NCBI GenBank assembly: GCA_002077045.2
Contig: KZ111149.1
Span: 158,019 to 222,018, forward strand
DNA: 64,000 nucleotides
From: Rachicladosporium sp. CCFEE 5018
Lineage: Eukaryota; Ascomycota; Dothideomycetes; Cladosporiales; Cladosporiaceae
Reading direction: 5' to 3'
Of the stretch, positions 32,648 through 44,314 are shown one piece after another (the stretch's first letter is position 1; each line of letters opens with the position of its first letter). Both the position numbers and the translations under genes were made by a program. The notes beneath the pieces were generated by a model that made no database searches, had not been told where the DNA came from, and saw only the letters and a program-made list of their open reading frames with translations.

Positions 32648-34423
32648 TCATGCACTGTCAGCAGCTACAGCCAAGCCATCGCCCATGACCTTCCGAGGAA
32701 CAGTAAACAACACCGCTCCATTCTTCCCAGCAAAACTCTTCCAGCGGCCGAGCCTGTGACTGGTCCCGATCGCAGCGACGACATAAACACCACTCTTCCC
32801 AGGGTCGTCTCGATCTACAAAGGCAAGATCGTTGACAACGCCGTTGAGCTGCGCGCTCCCTTCACTATGCGTCTGCACCTGCATAGGCTCGTCCAGTTCC
32901 ATAGGGTTGAGCTGAGCTTCACGCCACAGCTCGCTCGCATCATCCTCCACATCCGCCGGTTCAGACGATGTTGCAAGCGATCCGAGTAACTCTATCCTCC
33001 GTCGGTCGGCACTGATTCGCCAAGCGCGCACATGGCCATCCCAGCTCCCTGTCACGAAGACATTCGAGAACGGTATCGCGGCCATTGCTGTCACCCATCG
33101 AGGCTGCGGATCGAGGATCATCGGTCCCTCAGCGTCGAGCGACTGCGATATGTCGAGCTCTGCGCTTCGCTCTTCCAGCGATTGAGGCGGCTCGAGGCCG
33201 TGTGCCAAGGGGTAGGTGAACACAGCTTTCTTCTTGTGTATGTTCCAGAGCGATAGCGAGCCATTGTCAGAGCCTGTGACGAACGTGTCGTCGTCTATAC
33301 ATGCCACGCGATCCATTGAACCTTCGTTGTATGGCCGTTCTTCGAAAGGTATGTCCGACTTCTTATCCTTCGGAAACTTCGACTTGCTGGCCCCTGCACC
33401 GCCACCACGGAAGACCAGTTGACTCTCATCCAGTACCTTCCAGAAGCGTGCTGTACGATCTCGCGCTCCTACTGTAACGCATGTCTCTTGCGCTAGCACA
33501 CTGACGTCCACCACCTCATCCTGATGTCCAAATAGCGTATCGACGTACGCTAGCTCGTCAAGACTCCAGATCTTGACAGTCCTATCCTTACTCGCGCTAA
33601 ACAGCTGATTTGTCCCTCGTCTGAAGGCGAGTGATATGACACTATCTCGATGTCCATTATCACGAGCAAAGCCAGTGAAGACTTTCAGTGGCTTCAGCGT
33701 CGCAGGATCCCAGATAATGAGCCTGTTGTCCAGTCCTCCTGTAGCCACAAATTTGCCGTCCTGCGATGCCGCAACGCAGAGTATTGCCTTTTCGTGGTGG
33801 TTGGTGCACTTCTTCTTACCACGGGTGAAGAGTATCTTTCGAGGTTTCCGGGATAGCCTTCGGCTTGCCTCATTCTCATCTCCACTTGAGGCATTCGCAG
33901 GCAGCTCCCACTTCACCAACGCGCGATCCTGTGTCACAGTGTACAGATAACGTCCAGCTACCGCCACTCCAGTGACAGATTTCGTATCGGCCCTGAACTG
34001 CACCTGATTGGCACCGCTCCAGTCCAGCTCGTCCGCAATCAGTCGGTACAGCTTCCCCTTGCTCTCAGCTGTATCTTCCTGCAGCCGCTGTCCCATACGT
34101 AACCGCAAGTTCTCTCTGTCAACGTCTGCCGCATCGAAGCCGCCATCATCGAGCAGCTCTTTCTGAGTGTTGGCCAAATATTGCTCTGCAAGTCGCACAC
34201 GCTTCGCCGCCGGATCCTCATCTTTCAGATCCTCGTCCTCCGAGTCCGAGACATTGGCATCTTGAAAGGGTCTGTCATCGTCCGATTCATCGCTACCCGA
34301 TATCGACTCGTCTCTCGCCTCTTTTCGCTTGACAGGTTTCGCGCGTGATGCAAGAACGCTGGAGTCCGAAGTTGTACGCTTTCGCTTCTTTGCCGACGCT
34401 GGCAGTGTGAAGAAGGACGACAT
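32648..34423 (-). CDS. RRP9: U3 snoRNP-associated WD40 protein RRP9 (U3-55K)
   Basis: Nucleolar WD40 protein that binds U3 snoRNA box B/C and is needed for early 18S rRNA processing. I take the ATG at 34423 because MSSFFTLPASAKKRKR is the usual family N-terminus (591 residues); an in-frame ATG at 34510 would add 29 residues and is less likely. The acidic, basic-rich N-terminal third (phospho-site-like SISGSDESDDD, then DSEDEDLKDEDPAAKR) precedes about seven WD repeats, recognisable at GRYLYTVTQDRALVKWELP, FVATGGLDNRLIIWDPATLK, QLFSASKDRTVKIWSLDEL, CVTVGARDRTARFWKV, FVTGSDNGSLSLWNIHKKK and VFVTGSWDGHVRAWRIS. Single exon. Divergent from the neighbouring membrane-protein gene across 381 bp. Confidence 0.93.
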   Translation of the reverse strand: MSSFFTLPASAKKRKRTTSDSSVLASRAKPVKRKEARDESISGSDESDDDRPFQDANVSDSEDEDLKDEDPAAKRVRLAEQYLANTQKELLDDGGFDAADVDRENLRLRMGQRLQEDTAESKGKLYRLIADELDWSGANQVQFRADTKSVTGVAVAGRYLYTVTQDRALVKWELPANASSGDENEASRRLSRKPRKILFTRGKKKCTNHHEKAILCVAASQDGKFVATGGLDNRLIIWDPATLKPLKVFTGFARDNGHRDSVISLAFRRGTNQLFSASKDRTVKIWSLDELAYVDTLFGHQDEVVDVSVLAQETCVTVGARDRTARFWKVLDESQLVFRGGGAGASKSKFPKDKKSDIPFEERPYNEGSMDRVACIDDDTFVTGSDNGSLSLWNIHKKKAVFTYPLAHGLEPPQSLEERSAELDISQSLDAEGPMILDPQPRWVTAMAAIPFSNVFVTGSWDGHVRAWRISADRRRIELLGSLATSSEPADVEDDASELWREAQLNPMELDEPMQVQTHSEGSAQLNGVVNDLAFVDRDDPGKSGVYVVAAIGTSHRLGRWKSFAGKNGAVLFTVPRKVMGDGLAVAADSA

Positions 34424-34804
34424 TACCGGTTTGACAAAGCAATCATCGTCAAGCTCGCATTTCACATCGAATTCGCGAACATCGAAACTTTTCCCGAGAT
34501 GCGCGGACATATAGCTCGGTGATACCGGTAAGGGTGCGGCCCGTCATGCCAGCGAGGGAGGTTAATCCATTCACGACTTCCTCCCAGCTGCATATGCGAA
34601 GTGCACTTGCTAGTTCCTACTGACTTACTGACATTGGGGGCAATTGGCATCCGTTGATGCTATTATCGGAGGCCTTCGATGGATTGTATCATCCACGAGA
34701 AGCCCGCGAGCCTGCGGAATTCTCATGTCGGCCTTCACGATATGACTTGAGCCGGCATTCGAAACACTTTCGCAACGATATTTGATAGGCATACGATTGG
34801 TACA
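34424..34804. promoter_or_regulatory. Divergent intergenic region between RRP9 and an unknown membrane-protein gene
   Basis: 381 bp between divergent starts (the first 87 bases may be coding if RRP9 uses its upstream ATG). No distinct motif seen. Confidence 0.4.
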
Positions 34805-36307
34805 ATGGGCCGACAACAGTACCTGGAGCGTCTTGTCTACGGCCGTTCTGCTTTGGAGGACCTACGTCCGGAAGACCTCGCTCAATTCTTGGATCGGACG
34901 GGCAATCAGCAGGACCTAAATGCTCAGCAGTATGATGCCAAGGGTCGACCTACCAACCCACGATCGGAGCAATTTGATACGGACTTAAGACATGCGCAAA
35001 ACGAGGTTTTGGCTTTAGTTGGTGCCATTGAGCGACGTAATGCAGCGGAAGCCGAGTCTGCCGAGCTTCGCGCCAACGTTCGCCACAATGCCCTCGAGGA
35101 CATGATCAAGCGCGAGGATGCCTGCGGTGAGGAGTTGTATTCCCGAGCACGGGTTTGCAGTGGTCTTGTCTCCTGGGGTTCTGATCTCTTGCTGGCTCGT
35201 GCACTCGTGGGCCTCTATCCTCCAGAGACTACCTTTTGGCTGATATTGACCACCGAGCTGGCTTTGCGACCCGGCGCTGCATGGAACGCAACAGCACTGC
35301 GGTTCGTGCTCAGTTATACGATCGCGAGCATGCAAAGATCCGTTCATGACGTGATAATGCGCATTATGCGACCACTGATGAGACGCGTTCATGGGTTCCT
35401 GGATGCCGGTGAAGCCCACGGCCACCACGCCATCACGCGACCATTTGCACACGTATTGGGCCCCGCATTAGATGTCGCTGCAGAACTACTGCTGATACCA
35501 CTGTCAACTTACGGCTGCGCGGTAGTCCTCGGGCTAGCTCCGGCCTATTTCGCCCAACCCTTACCTACTTGGCGTGCGTTGTCTTCGATCTCGGGCAACG
35601 TCTACAAAGTTTCGTTCGCCTCACTCACTCGCTTTTACGCCTCTCCCGCTATACCGCTTCTATGCCTTACAGCCTTCGAGCGATATGGTTCCGTCGTACC
35701 ACGGGGCGCATTTTGCACTAGCATAACAGATGGCCCGTATCGACACGCGCACTTCACGGCCTTCGGATTCTCCACCTACGCCAAATACTTCGAGCGCGCT
35801 CTGTGGCCCAGGCCTGCAGCTACCGATGAACGGAGGTCTTCACGCCGCGTCACGCAACTCGCACTGCTGCCGTTCACCTGGTTTGGGCAGCAGCTTTGTA
35901 GTACCCTGGACAAGCTGGTCATGCTGCCGGTGGAAGCGTTGTTCCTGCACAGATCTGCAGTCATGTACATCAACTCTGGTCTTCCACTGTCGGCTGCTGG
36001 TCTAGCTTTCGCAGCACGTCAATCGACAAGTAGACTGGTTGGATTGCACGACTACCGCAGCTACCTCAGCGCAGTCGGACTTGCATTCGCCACCAAAGTG
36101 ATTCTGCAAGGAGTGGTGTTCGGTGCGGTATGGGCGGTAGTCCGGTGGCAGGGTATGCGCAACTACGGCTGGAAAGTTGCCGGCAATCAGTGCGCAGTCA
36201 CGACCGTTGGGGATCATTCACCAGCGCGGAGCAATGCACGGGATGCAGGACTGATGTCGGCTGAGGAGGTAATGCTTGAAGTCCAGGACACGTCCGATGA
36301 GGCATAG
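34805..36307 (+). CDS. Unknown membrane protein, 500 residues
   Basis: Single-exon gene with a clean ATG (MGRQQYLERLVYGRSALEDL). I do not recognise a named family. The first 120 residues are charged and predicted helical/coiled (ALVGAIERRNAAEAESAELR). Hydrophobic stretches follow around YPPETTFWLILTTELALRPG, ELLLIPLSTYGCAVVLGLAP and, near the end, LSAVGLAFATKVILQGVVFG and AVWAVVRW, consistent with a multi-spanning membrane protein. The end is acidic and cytosolic-looking. Organelle unknown. It ends 86 bp from the stop of the ABCC pump gene, in convergent orientation. Confidence 0.65.
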   Translation: MGRQQYLERLVYGRSALEDLRPEDLAQFLDRTGNQQDLNAQQYDAKGRPTNPRSEQFDTDLRHAQNEVLALVGAIERRNAAEAESAELRANVRHNALEDMIKREDACGEELYSRARVCSGLVSWGSDLLLARALVGLYPPETTFWLILTTELALRPGAAWNATALRFVLSYTIASMQRSVHDVIMRIMRPLMRRVHGFLDAGEAHGHHAITRPFAHVLGPALDVAAELLLIPLSTYGCAVVLGLAPAYFAQPLPTWRALSSISGNVYKVSFASLTRFYASPAIPLLCLTAFERYGSVVPRGAFCTSITDGPYRHAHFTAFGFSTYAKYFERALWPRPAATDERRSSRRVTQLALLPFTWFGQQLCSTLDKLVMLPVEALFLHRSAVMYINSGLPLSAAGLAFAARQSTSRLVGLHDYRSYLSAVGLAFATKVILQGVVFGAVWAVVRWQGMRNYGWKVAGNQCAVTTVGDHSPARSNARDAGLMSAEEVMLEVQDTSDEA

Positions 36308-36393
36308 AAATTTGTAGCATGTCCGTCCATCTACCCTTTTATCGGATACTATTCAGCTCCTGATATGCACCACTGCAACAGCATGAGATCATC

Positions 36394-39300
36394 TCAGTGT
36401 CCACTCCGCTCCCACATCTCCCTAAACCTCCCTCCCTCTTTCTTGAGCAGCTCTCGCGGCTTGCCGACCTCCACGATCCTCCCAGCATCCATCACGACGA
36501 TCATGTCATACCCTACAATCGTCTGCAGCCTGTGCGCCACGGCGATGATGGTGGACCCCTCAAACCCCTCATGAATAACTTCCATGACCTTCATCTCTGT
36601 GGCTGCATCAACAGAACTCGTCATCTCGTCCAGGACTAGTAGCTTGGAGGGACGAAGTAGCGTACGTGCCACGGCGAAGAGCTGCATCTGGCCGTGTGAA
36701 AGCGCTGAGGCGGACATGGAGGATCCAAGACCACCAGCCAGGGAGATAGATCCGAGTATGCCTGCTTTCGCTAGAGCGGACTCGAGCTCGGCGTCAGTGG
36801 CTGAGCCCAGAGGATCAAGGTTGGCGCGAATGGTGCCGGGTATGAGGATGGACTCTTGAGGCAGAGCTGCGATCCTGGAGCGTACCGTCTGACGTGGGAG
36901 CGTGGCAAGATCGGCACCGTCTACCATGATACTACCCGTGGGCATGTCGAGAAGGCGTAGTATGGTAAGGAGCAGAGATGACTTGCCACTGCCGCTGCGG
37001 CCACATACACCCACCTTCGAGCCTGCTGGAATGGACAGTGCGATATCGCGGATGACGTCCTCCCCCCTGGGGCTATAACGTGCACTCAAGTTAGAGATAG
37101 TGAGTTGGCCCTTTGCCGGCCACTGCTGATCTGCCTGACCGCTTTCCTCGGGTAGGTGCTCAGACTTCGTAGTGGCCTCGAAATTCTTGATCCGTGCGAC
37201 CGCTCCCAGCGATGTCTCCAGATTAGTCCACGCATTGATCAGGCCGGTCAGATAGAAATTGAAGCTGAGAATCTGGAGCAGCGAAATACCGATAGATGCG
37301 GAGGAAGCGCTATCCCGAAGTTCCATGGCCAGAGCGACGACCACTGTGGCGACAGCTGCTGTCAGAAGGTCCAGCACAAGACCAAGCCACCGCTGAATGC
37401 AGAGCATGAGGTAAAAGGCCCGCTGCGAGCTGTCCAGAAGCTCCTTGCACTTGGTGTGGAAGTTTCGCGCCCAGCCGTATGCTCGGATGGTGGCTACACC
37501 TGCTACAGTCTCTTGCACGTGGGTCATGAGTGGTGCGAGAGCCTCGAGATCCATGAAGCGCATTTGTCGCGAAGTGCGGAGGTACACTTTCTGCAGGATG
37601 TACACCGCACCTATAAGCAACGGTATCATTGCTGCGGCGTACTTCGAGCCAAGGACAATCAGGATGCTGCTGCCGATGGCAAACACAACGCCTGATATCG
37701 TCTGCAACACTGCACCGACGAGATCGAGTTCTATCAGTGTCATGTCGTTGGAGAATCTATAAGTCGATTATTAGTCACGTAATGTAGGCAGGGCTAAAGG
37801 GAAAGCAAGCCGTTCTTCTGCCTGTGACCAGAGCAAAGTCACCTTGTTGCTACCATTGATGGGATAAGCTTCCTTGCGATCGACACTTACCTATTCAGTA
37901 TGACTCCGGTATCGGTCTCAACGAACATGGAATACGGAGCATTCATCACGGCGTTGAGCAATTGCTGATGCAGCCTGCCCGAGCTCCGTGGCACAACGTC
38001 GACAAGGAAGACCCAGATATGGTATCCCACGCTGACGCTAGCCACCGTAGGGAAAGCAAAGTAGATGACAGGCCAGGCCCACAGCGGTAGGGCAATAGGA
38101 CCCATCCCCGTCGCGTCAGCTGCCCACCAGCTCACCCACACGCTAGAGAAGATGAATGGTACCGCGTACAGCAGAACGGTGACTATCAGGATGATACTGT
38201 AGTACCAGCCGATCGAGCGTGCGTAGTAGCCATAGACTGCCGTGTCACCAGTCCTCCTGGCCAGGTCCTGTTGTAGATCCGAGGATTCAGCGCCAGCTCC
38301 GGCAGTCGGTCTCGCAAAGTCCACCTTGACGTCCTCCACTGCTCGGCTACTTTCGACGTCCTTGCTATCAGCTATGAGTTCACTGACATATCCCGGTGTA
38401 TGCAAGAGCTCTTCGAAAGAGCCTTGTTCGGCGATCTGACCGCTGCTGTTGAGTGCCACAATATGATCTGCCTGGCTGGCAACCATAGGGGCATGACTGG
38501 TCAGGATGACGGTCATTCCGTGCAGTTTGCATAGCCCGTGTTGGCCGAACAGCCTATCGAAAACATGTCGGGACGTCGTGGCGTCGAGACCACTCAAAGC
38601 GTCGTCCACCACAACACAAGACTTGCGAGAAAAGACCGCTCGCGCCAATGCTAGTCTTTGACGCTGTCCGCCACTGAGCGAGAGCCCCTTCGTGCCAATC
38701 ATGGTATCTACACCCTGAGGGAACGAATTGACATCCGTGTCAAGTGCGCATGCATGTACGACCGCATCGAGGAAGATCTCGTCAGGCTGACTGCAGCTGA
38801 TAATCAGGTCCTTCACACTCCCGTTCGGCAGCCATGGTGTCTGCGCGCAGTAGGCGAATTCCACGCTACCGCTTGCAATCGTTCGTCGACCGGAAGTGAT
38901 CGGTAGCTCGCCAATGGTAGTACGTAGAAGCGTGGACTTGCCACTACCCACAGGTCCAATGACAACGGTCAGACTGGCCGCTGCTAGCTTTAGATCTATG
39001 TTGCGCAGAATATGTCGTTGCTTGTCCCCCAGACGAATTGTCACATCTGCGAATGTGACGTGTGCTTTGCGATCTTGAGTATCCGGCTGCTTTGCCAGTA
39101 CCGAAAGCTCTATGGCGTTGCCGTCGTGGGCTACATTATCATCGTCAACACCTGAGTGACCCATATGAGACGATGCATCTTCAGTCAGGAGGAGACTCGT
39201 TGCGCTCCTCTGGAGGAGGAAAGCTTCGATACGCTGTACGCTCGCCAGAGCTGTCTGTATTTGGGGTACAACGTGGATGAGTTGCTCGACTGGAGCTGCC

Positions 39301-41309
39301 AGCAGATTTATGAGTGATAAGGTCGTGAATGCTCGAGTTTGCGTCAGTGCGGAAGTGCCGTTGATCAGGGTGTACATCATGAGGGCCACTGGACCCGAGA
39401 ATAGCTCCGGTAGACCTCCTGCATGGACATCGTAAATCAGTACCGGTGCATGTTGTTAGTGGCACCCACTTCGCGCGCACTCCCCAAAGTCATGACTCCC
39501 CAAAGTCATGACGCCTTTTCAGCAAAGCCCGCTCGAGCGACTAGCGTTGATCGACCGCACTCCGAGGGGTAGGGTGACACGAAGTCTAATACCTCAGCAG
39601 ATCTTGGTTACGGCGGAGCAAGCTTCGACCAGACGCCTGCATTGTTGTAACGGCGTAGCCATAGGGCAAGACCAATTGCAGTGCAAAAGACTTGCAGCAT
39701 CGAAACCTCGGTGCCTGGAAACAGAAGGAAGATCACTCACCGAAGACATTGCGCCACACAGAAAACTTCCGAAAGCTTGCATAGTCATCCAGCTCCTTCA
39801 CCCGCAAGGCCTGGATTTCTGCACTCAAGTGCTCCGTGAGGCCAAGCATCTTAAACCCTTTTGGGAAACCGAGTACTGCAGCAGTGTAACTTACCCTCTC
39901 GGAAACTGCCTTCAGCCATTTCTTCTGGTAAGGTATGGCTACTGTACTGGTGGCGAAAGAGATGCCGCTGATCAGGACTGAGAGCGCGATAGGTGCTATG
40001 CACGACACTCCGATCTGTCGCTTCAATAGGAAGACCGCGACTGCAACCTCGGCGGGCGCAGCAAAGAGATTGTCAATCATCACCATGCTCGTTGTGATGC
40101 GCTGTATATCGGTGTTCACTCTAGTGGGCATAGTCAGCGCATTTCAGTAGCGCCGCGCTCACGCGACATGACGAGTTACCGCACAGGATCTAGCTATGAG
40201 TGTCTGACTTACAGCGTAAGAACGGCATCATCACTCAATACATCAGCTGGTAGTTGTAGTGTCTGCCGGTACAATGATATCAACAGTGTACCGCGCAGCT
40301 TGGTAGTGAATCTGTGTAAAAGTCTCTTGTAGATCGCTGTACATAGCGCGATCCCGCAGTAGATTAAAGCTGTGGCGCCTATTAGTCCCCGACCCTGGTC
40401 GATGCTATTCCCATCAGCCCGTTCAGCGAGTAGGCTGGTAATGCGATGGATGAGTAATGGTTGAGACATGCGAAAGGCACTCAGCGCGTAGCGAGGCAAC
40501 ATCAGAACTACGATGCTCCATCTGTACTACTGTAGCAGTGCCCACAGCAATGACGTCTTGCCCAGGGCGACGCGGGTGTTCCAGACGCGCTGGGACCTTT
40601 GATCAACATCATCGGAAGACAGAAACGTATCCACAGGGTACAGACTCTCGATCGAGATGATCCCTCGAAAACCAGACTTGAAGAGTGGAATCAGCCACCA
40701 GAGTACAGCCTGGTCGTAGAGGCTGACGAGGGCTTCCGGAGCAAGGAGTCGGTAAGGCTGGAAAAGAGAGCGTCGCTTGCTACGCGCCTCGAGGAGAAGA
40801 CTGACGGTCTTAGCGGCTACGCCTGCCGTGAACACACCTGGCAAGCTTCGAGGTCCAGAACGCAGCCACAGGGTGCGAGCTTGCGGTATGTCAAGTACCA
40901 GTGATCCCAACAGGTAGAGGTTTATGACGGCGCTGGGCCGGACCGAACGGCTGTGCTCTATGGACGACAGGAACAAGAGGGCTAGAGACGCTAGGAAGGA
41001 CAAAGTCGCTGCTGGTATAGATGCCCGAGTGCGTAGTACAGGTGTGACCGCCCAGACTATCAGGAGTGCAAGTTGGGTAACCGCGAGCAGAGCGATCGCG
41101 GCCAACTTGGCCGTAGCCATGGACGTCTTGAGTGTCTTGACATTCTGTCTGCGAAGATAAGCAGCTCTGACCGGGATTGACACCAGTAGTAGCGCACAAG
41201 GCGCGATCTGGAAGACCGATTGCTCGAAGAGAAGTGTAAAGTCGAAGCCGCTTCGGCAACCTTGCACCTGGGGTCCAAATAAGTCGTCGTCTTTTGTGTA
41301 GCATTGCAT
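36394..41309 (-). pseudogene. Full-length ABCC/MRP-type ABC transporter interrupted by one nonsense codon (copy 2)
   Basis: Four exons (41309-40213, 40120-39741, 39418-37891, 37756-36394) sum to 1456 codons, the normal ABCC size. The order is TMD0 (about 1-190), TMD1, NBD1 (Walker A GPVGSGKST near 646, LSGGQ near 738, Walker B VVVDDAL), TMD2, and NBD2 (Walker A GRSGSGKSS near 1254, Walker B LLVLDEMTS, H-loop AVAHRLQTI). NBD2 carries a variant signature LSHGQ. Codon 261 is TAG (40529-40527) where copy 1 has CAG; every other part of the frame is intact. An ATG at 40502 (codon 270) could start a TMD0-less protein of 1186 residues. So this is either a recent null allele, a truncated-form gene, or a base error. 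Intron 2 (39740-39419) is 322 bp with a 16-bp tandem duplication. Confidence 0.88.
39480..39511. repeat. 16-bp tandem duplication in ABC intron 2
   Basis: The 16-mer CTCCCCAAAGTCATGA occurs twice in a row (39480-39495, 39496-39511). Copy 1 has it once at the corresponding place. It lies inside the long second intron, so it does not touch coding sequence. Confidence 0.9.
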
Positions 41310-41985
41310 GTCGGCGCTCCTTGTGAGTGCTCCCTCGTTCCTGGGAATGAATGTGATGGATCCGCGAGGTTAGCTCATCGGGACGTCGAATCTTTCTTGT
41401 TAACGGAACAATGCTGGCGCCTGCATGAGATGCTCGATGTAGCGCGTCAAGACGCGTAGCAGTGCAGATGTTGAATCTTCGCTGCGTCGTGGCGACGGTC
41501 TGTACTCCCTGAAGGGGCCTTAGGCTACATACATGAACTGCCAATTCGAGAATGCGGTGTTTGGATCTCGGAGTTCAGGCCACGCGAAGGATGCATGGCC
41601 TCCCAATGCAAGGCGAGGCCAATCGTGGTATCTCTTGGCACTGCGAGGCCGCGTGTTGCACCATGTTGCCTGTCGTCTCATGACAGTCCTCGGTATTTAC
41701 GTTGATACAATGGAACTGCATCAACTGATGTCGATCGCTTGACCTGTCGCTGCGATCACGTCAAAAGTCATTGCCGCTAGTGATGAATTGGCTTTCTCGC
41801 GAGAAGTCTAATCGGATGGCATCATCCTGCCTTCCTGCACAGGAGCGGAGTAAAGGTAGATCACCATGGAAGTGACGTTGCGCATCTCCTCACTCAATCA
41901 CTTGAGTGAAGCGCTTGAACGACTGATATTACTGCTGCTCGATACTACTGTAAGTGCGTTGTAAGAAGCATCTCTACCCGTCAGC
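41310..41985. promoter_or_regulatory. Divergent ABC pump/GGT intergenic region (copy 2)
   Basis: Identical to 2924-3599; both promoters must lie here. Confidence 0.5.
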
Positions 41986-43689
41986 ATGTATTCGTTACGC
42001 CACTGGCCTATCCTTCTTTCGCTGGCGTCTCAGATCGTGGCCTCACCGGGACGACCACATCATGGCTACCACTCAGATGACAAGCTAGGCGCTGTCGCCT
42101 CAGAAAGCTCGATCTGCAGCAACATTGGCACGGATGTACTCAAGCAGGGTGGCAATGCCGCCGACAGCGCCGTGGCCACAGTCCTATGCGTGGGCGTGAT
42201 TGGCATGTATCACTCTGGCATCGGTGGGGGCGGGTTCATGCTAGTGCGGTCCTCCAATGGCTCATATGAGTTCATCGACTTCCGAGAAACGGCTCCCGCA
42301 GCTGCGTTCCAGGACATGTACGTCAACAACGTCAACAGCAGTATCTACAGTGGGCTCGCGAGTGGTGTCCCTGGCGAGCTGAGAGGGCTTGAACGACTGC
42401 ATCGCAACTATGGCACCAAATCATGGAAGTCACTTGTCATGCCGGCCGTCAACGTGGCCCGATATGGGTTCCCAGTTACGGCCGACCTTGTTAGATACAT
42501 GGCTTCTGCAGTAGCGGGCATAGACAACTTCCTCGTGAACGACCCGACATGGGCTCTCGACTTCGCCCCGGAGGGTAAACTCCTGACACAGAATGAGACA
42601 ATCACCCGCAAGCGATACGCCGACACACTCGAGAGGATCGCCAATCACGGTGCAGATGCTTTCTACAATGGCGCCATTGCCGCGACAACGATAAAAACGA
42701 TCCAGGCCACAAACGGCACCATGACCTTGGCCGACCTCAAGCACTACACAGTCGCCATCCGCGCTCCAGCAGCTATCACCTACCGTGACTACAATATTCA
42801 TAGCTGCAGCGCCCCGTCCTCAGGGATCGTGGCAATGTCAGTAATGAAGATCATCGAAACCTATCCTGACATCGGCTGGGCCTCAACCCTAAACATCTCA
42901 ACCCACCGATTCGACGAAGCCCTGAGATTCGCCTACGGGCAGCGAAGCGAGCTAGGCGATCCGCTCTTAGTCCCAGGGCTAGATGCGTACCAAGCCGCCA
43001 TGCTCTCACCCGCCACGATCGCCGCAGTACGTGCCAAGATCTCCGACGGATCAACCCTCAACACTTCCGCCTACGATCCCTCTGGGTTTGAGTCCCTACC
43101 CACAAACGGCACTTCCGCAGTCGTGACAGCCGACGCCTCAGGCATGGCCGTCTCGCTCACAACAACCGTAAACCTCCTCTTCGGCAGCCACATCATGGTC
43201 CCCGAAACCGGCGTAATCCTAAACAACGAAATGAACGACTTCTCCATACCCGGCGCCAGCAACGCCTTCGGCTACATCCCCTCTCCAGCAAACTACATCC
43301 GTCCTGGCAAGCGGCCCTTGTCCTCAATCTCGCCTTCTATAGTCGAGCACTCCTCCGACGGCAGTCTCTACTTCGTCATCTCCTCTGCTGGCGGGTCTCG
43401 CATCATCACAGCCGTGCTGCAGAATCTCTGGCACGTGCTCGACCAGAATGCAACCGCGCCGGAAGCGCTGGCGGCACCGAGACTGCATGATCAGTTGACG
43501 CCGAACCAGGTGAGCTTTGAGTATGCTTATAATAATGAGACGGTGGCGTTTATGAAGGCTAAGGGGCATAATGTTACGTGGACGGCTCCTGGGGGAAGCA
43601 CGGCGCAGAGTTTGAGGAGGCTGGTGAATGGGACTTTTGAGGCTGCTGGAGAGCCTAGGCAGGTGAACAGCGGAGGGTTTGCTGTGTGA
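41986..43689 (+). CDS. Gamma-glutamyltranspeptidase, secreted (copy 2)
   Basis: Encodes exactly the same 567-residue protein as 3600-5303, including the signal peptide, Arg100 and nucleophile Thr376. Its divergent partner here is the ABCC gene with a nonsense codon, unlike copy 1. If real, the extra copies raise gene dosage without protein change. Confidence 0.95.
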   Translation: MYSLRHWPILLSLASQIVASPGRPHHGYHSDDKLGAVASESSICSNIGTDVLKQGGNAADSAVATVLCVGVIGMYHSGIGGGGFMLVRSSNGSYEFIDFRETAPAAAFQDMYVNNVNSSIYSGLASGVPGELRGLERLHRNYGTKSWKSLVMPAVNVARYGFPVTADLVRYMASAVAGIDNFLVNDPTWALDFAPEGKLLTQNETITRKRYADTLERIANHGADAFYNGAIAATTIKTIQATNGTMTLADLKHYTVAIRAPAAITYRDYNIHSCSAPSSGIVAMSVMKIIETYPDIGWASTLNISTHRFDEALRFAYGQRSELGDPLLVPGLDAYQAAMLSPATIAAVRAKISDGSTLNTSAYDPSGFESLPTNGTSAVVTADASGMAVSLTTTVNLLFGSHIMVPETGVILNNEMNDFSIPGASNAFGYIPSPANYIRPGKRPLSSISPSIVEHSSDGSLYFVISSAGGSRIITAVLQNLWHVLDQNATAPEALAAPRLHDQLTPNQVSFEYAYNNETVAFMKAKGHNVTWTAPGGSTAQSLRRLVNGTFEAAGEPRQVNSGGFAV

Positions 43690-44314
43690 GGTGGTTGTGT
43701 GGTGGTTAGTAGAGGCTACCTACCTAGTAATGAGTGATGAACATGATTGTGTGCATACCTCCACGCCTCCGGAAAGTGCAAAGCTCCTGTATTACTATGC
43801 TCGCGCCATCGACTGTGACACTGCCGCTTTCTAAACGTGGGTGCCAGGAGACGTTTTGGGATCGTTGCTTTGAGGTCCGCACTCCCGCAGCTCGACATTA
43901 CAGTCGTCGGGTATCGCGAGGACGCTAATGGGAGCATGATCGTCTTTTCGGACTTTTGGACAAGCAGGGAGGTGCAGCGTGTAATGACATCTTGAGTGTT
44001 CCAGCACAACTACAGCCAAACTCCCTGGAACTCAAATTCCAGGGCCGTCCCACGGTAGGCACTCCTGGAGTAGTTCTGAATATCTGCACGATGGCCGAAG
44101 TAGAGTAGAGCAGTATATATCTATATTCTGCCGACATTCCTATCTATTACTCCGTCCAGATGGGAGATCATGCCTCTATGCTCTATAACAGCCCCCACAA
44201 GGCTGACCCGTCCAGCCCCCAAGGGCCAGAAATCCCCGGAACTCCATTCGCTGATGCGCCACCAACAAGGGTATCTTACTCAATCAATCCCAACCCAAAT
44301 ACTCTTCTTTCCCT
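43690..44314. other. Convergent intergenic region (copy 2)
   Basis: Same as 5304-5928; no gene seen. Confidence 0.5.

Noticed and set aside
36394..41985. Transposon or terminal repeats driving the duplication
   Set aside because: I found no transposase-like reading frame, terminal inverted repeat or target-site duplication at the visible repeat edges; the edges are a window end, N gaps or gradual divergence.
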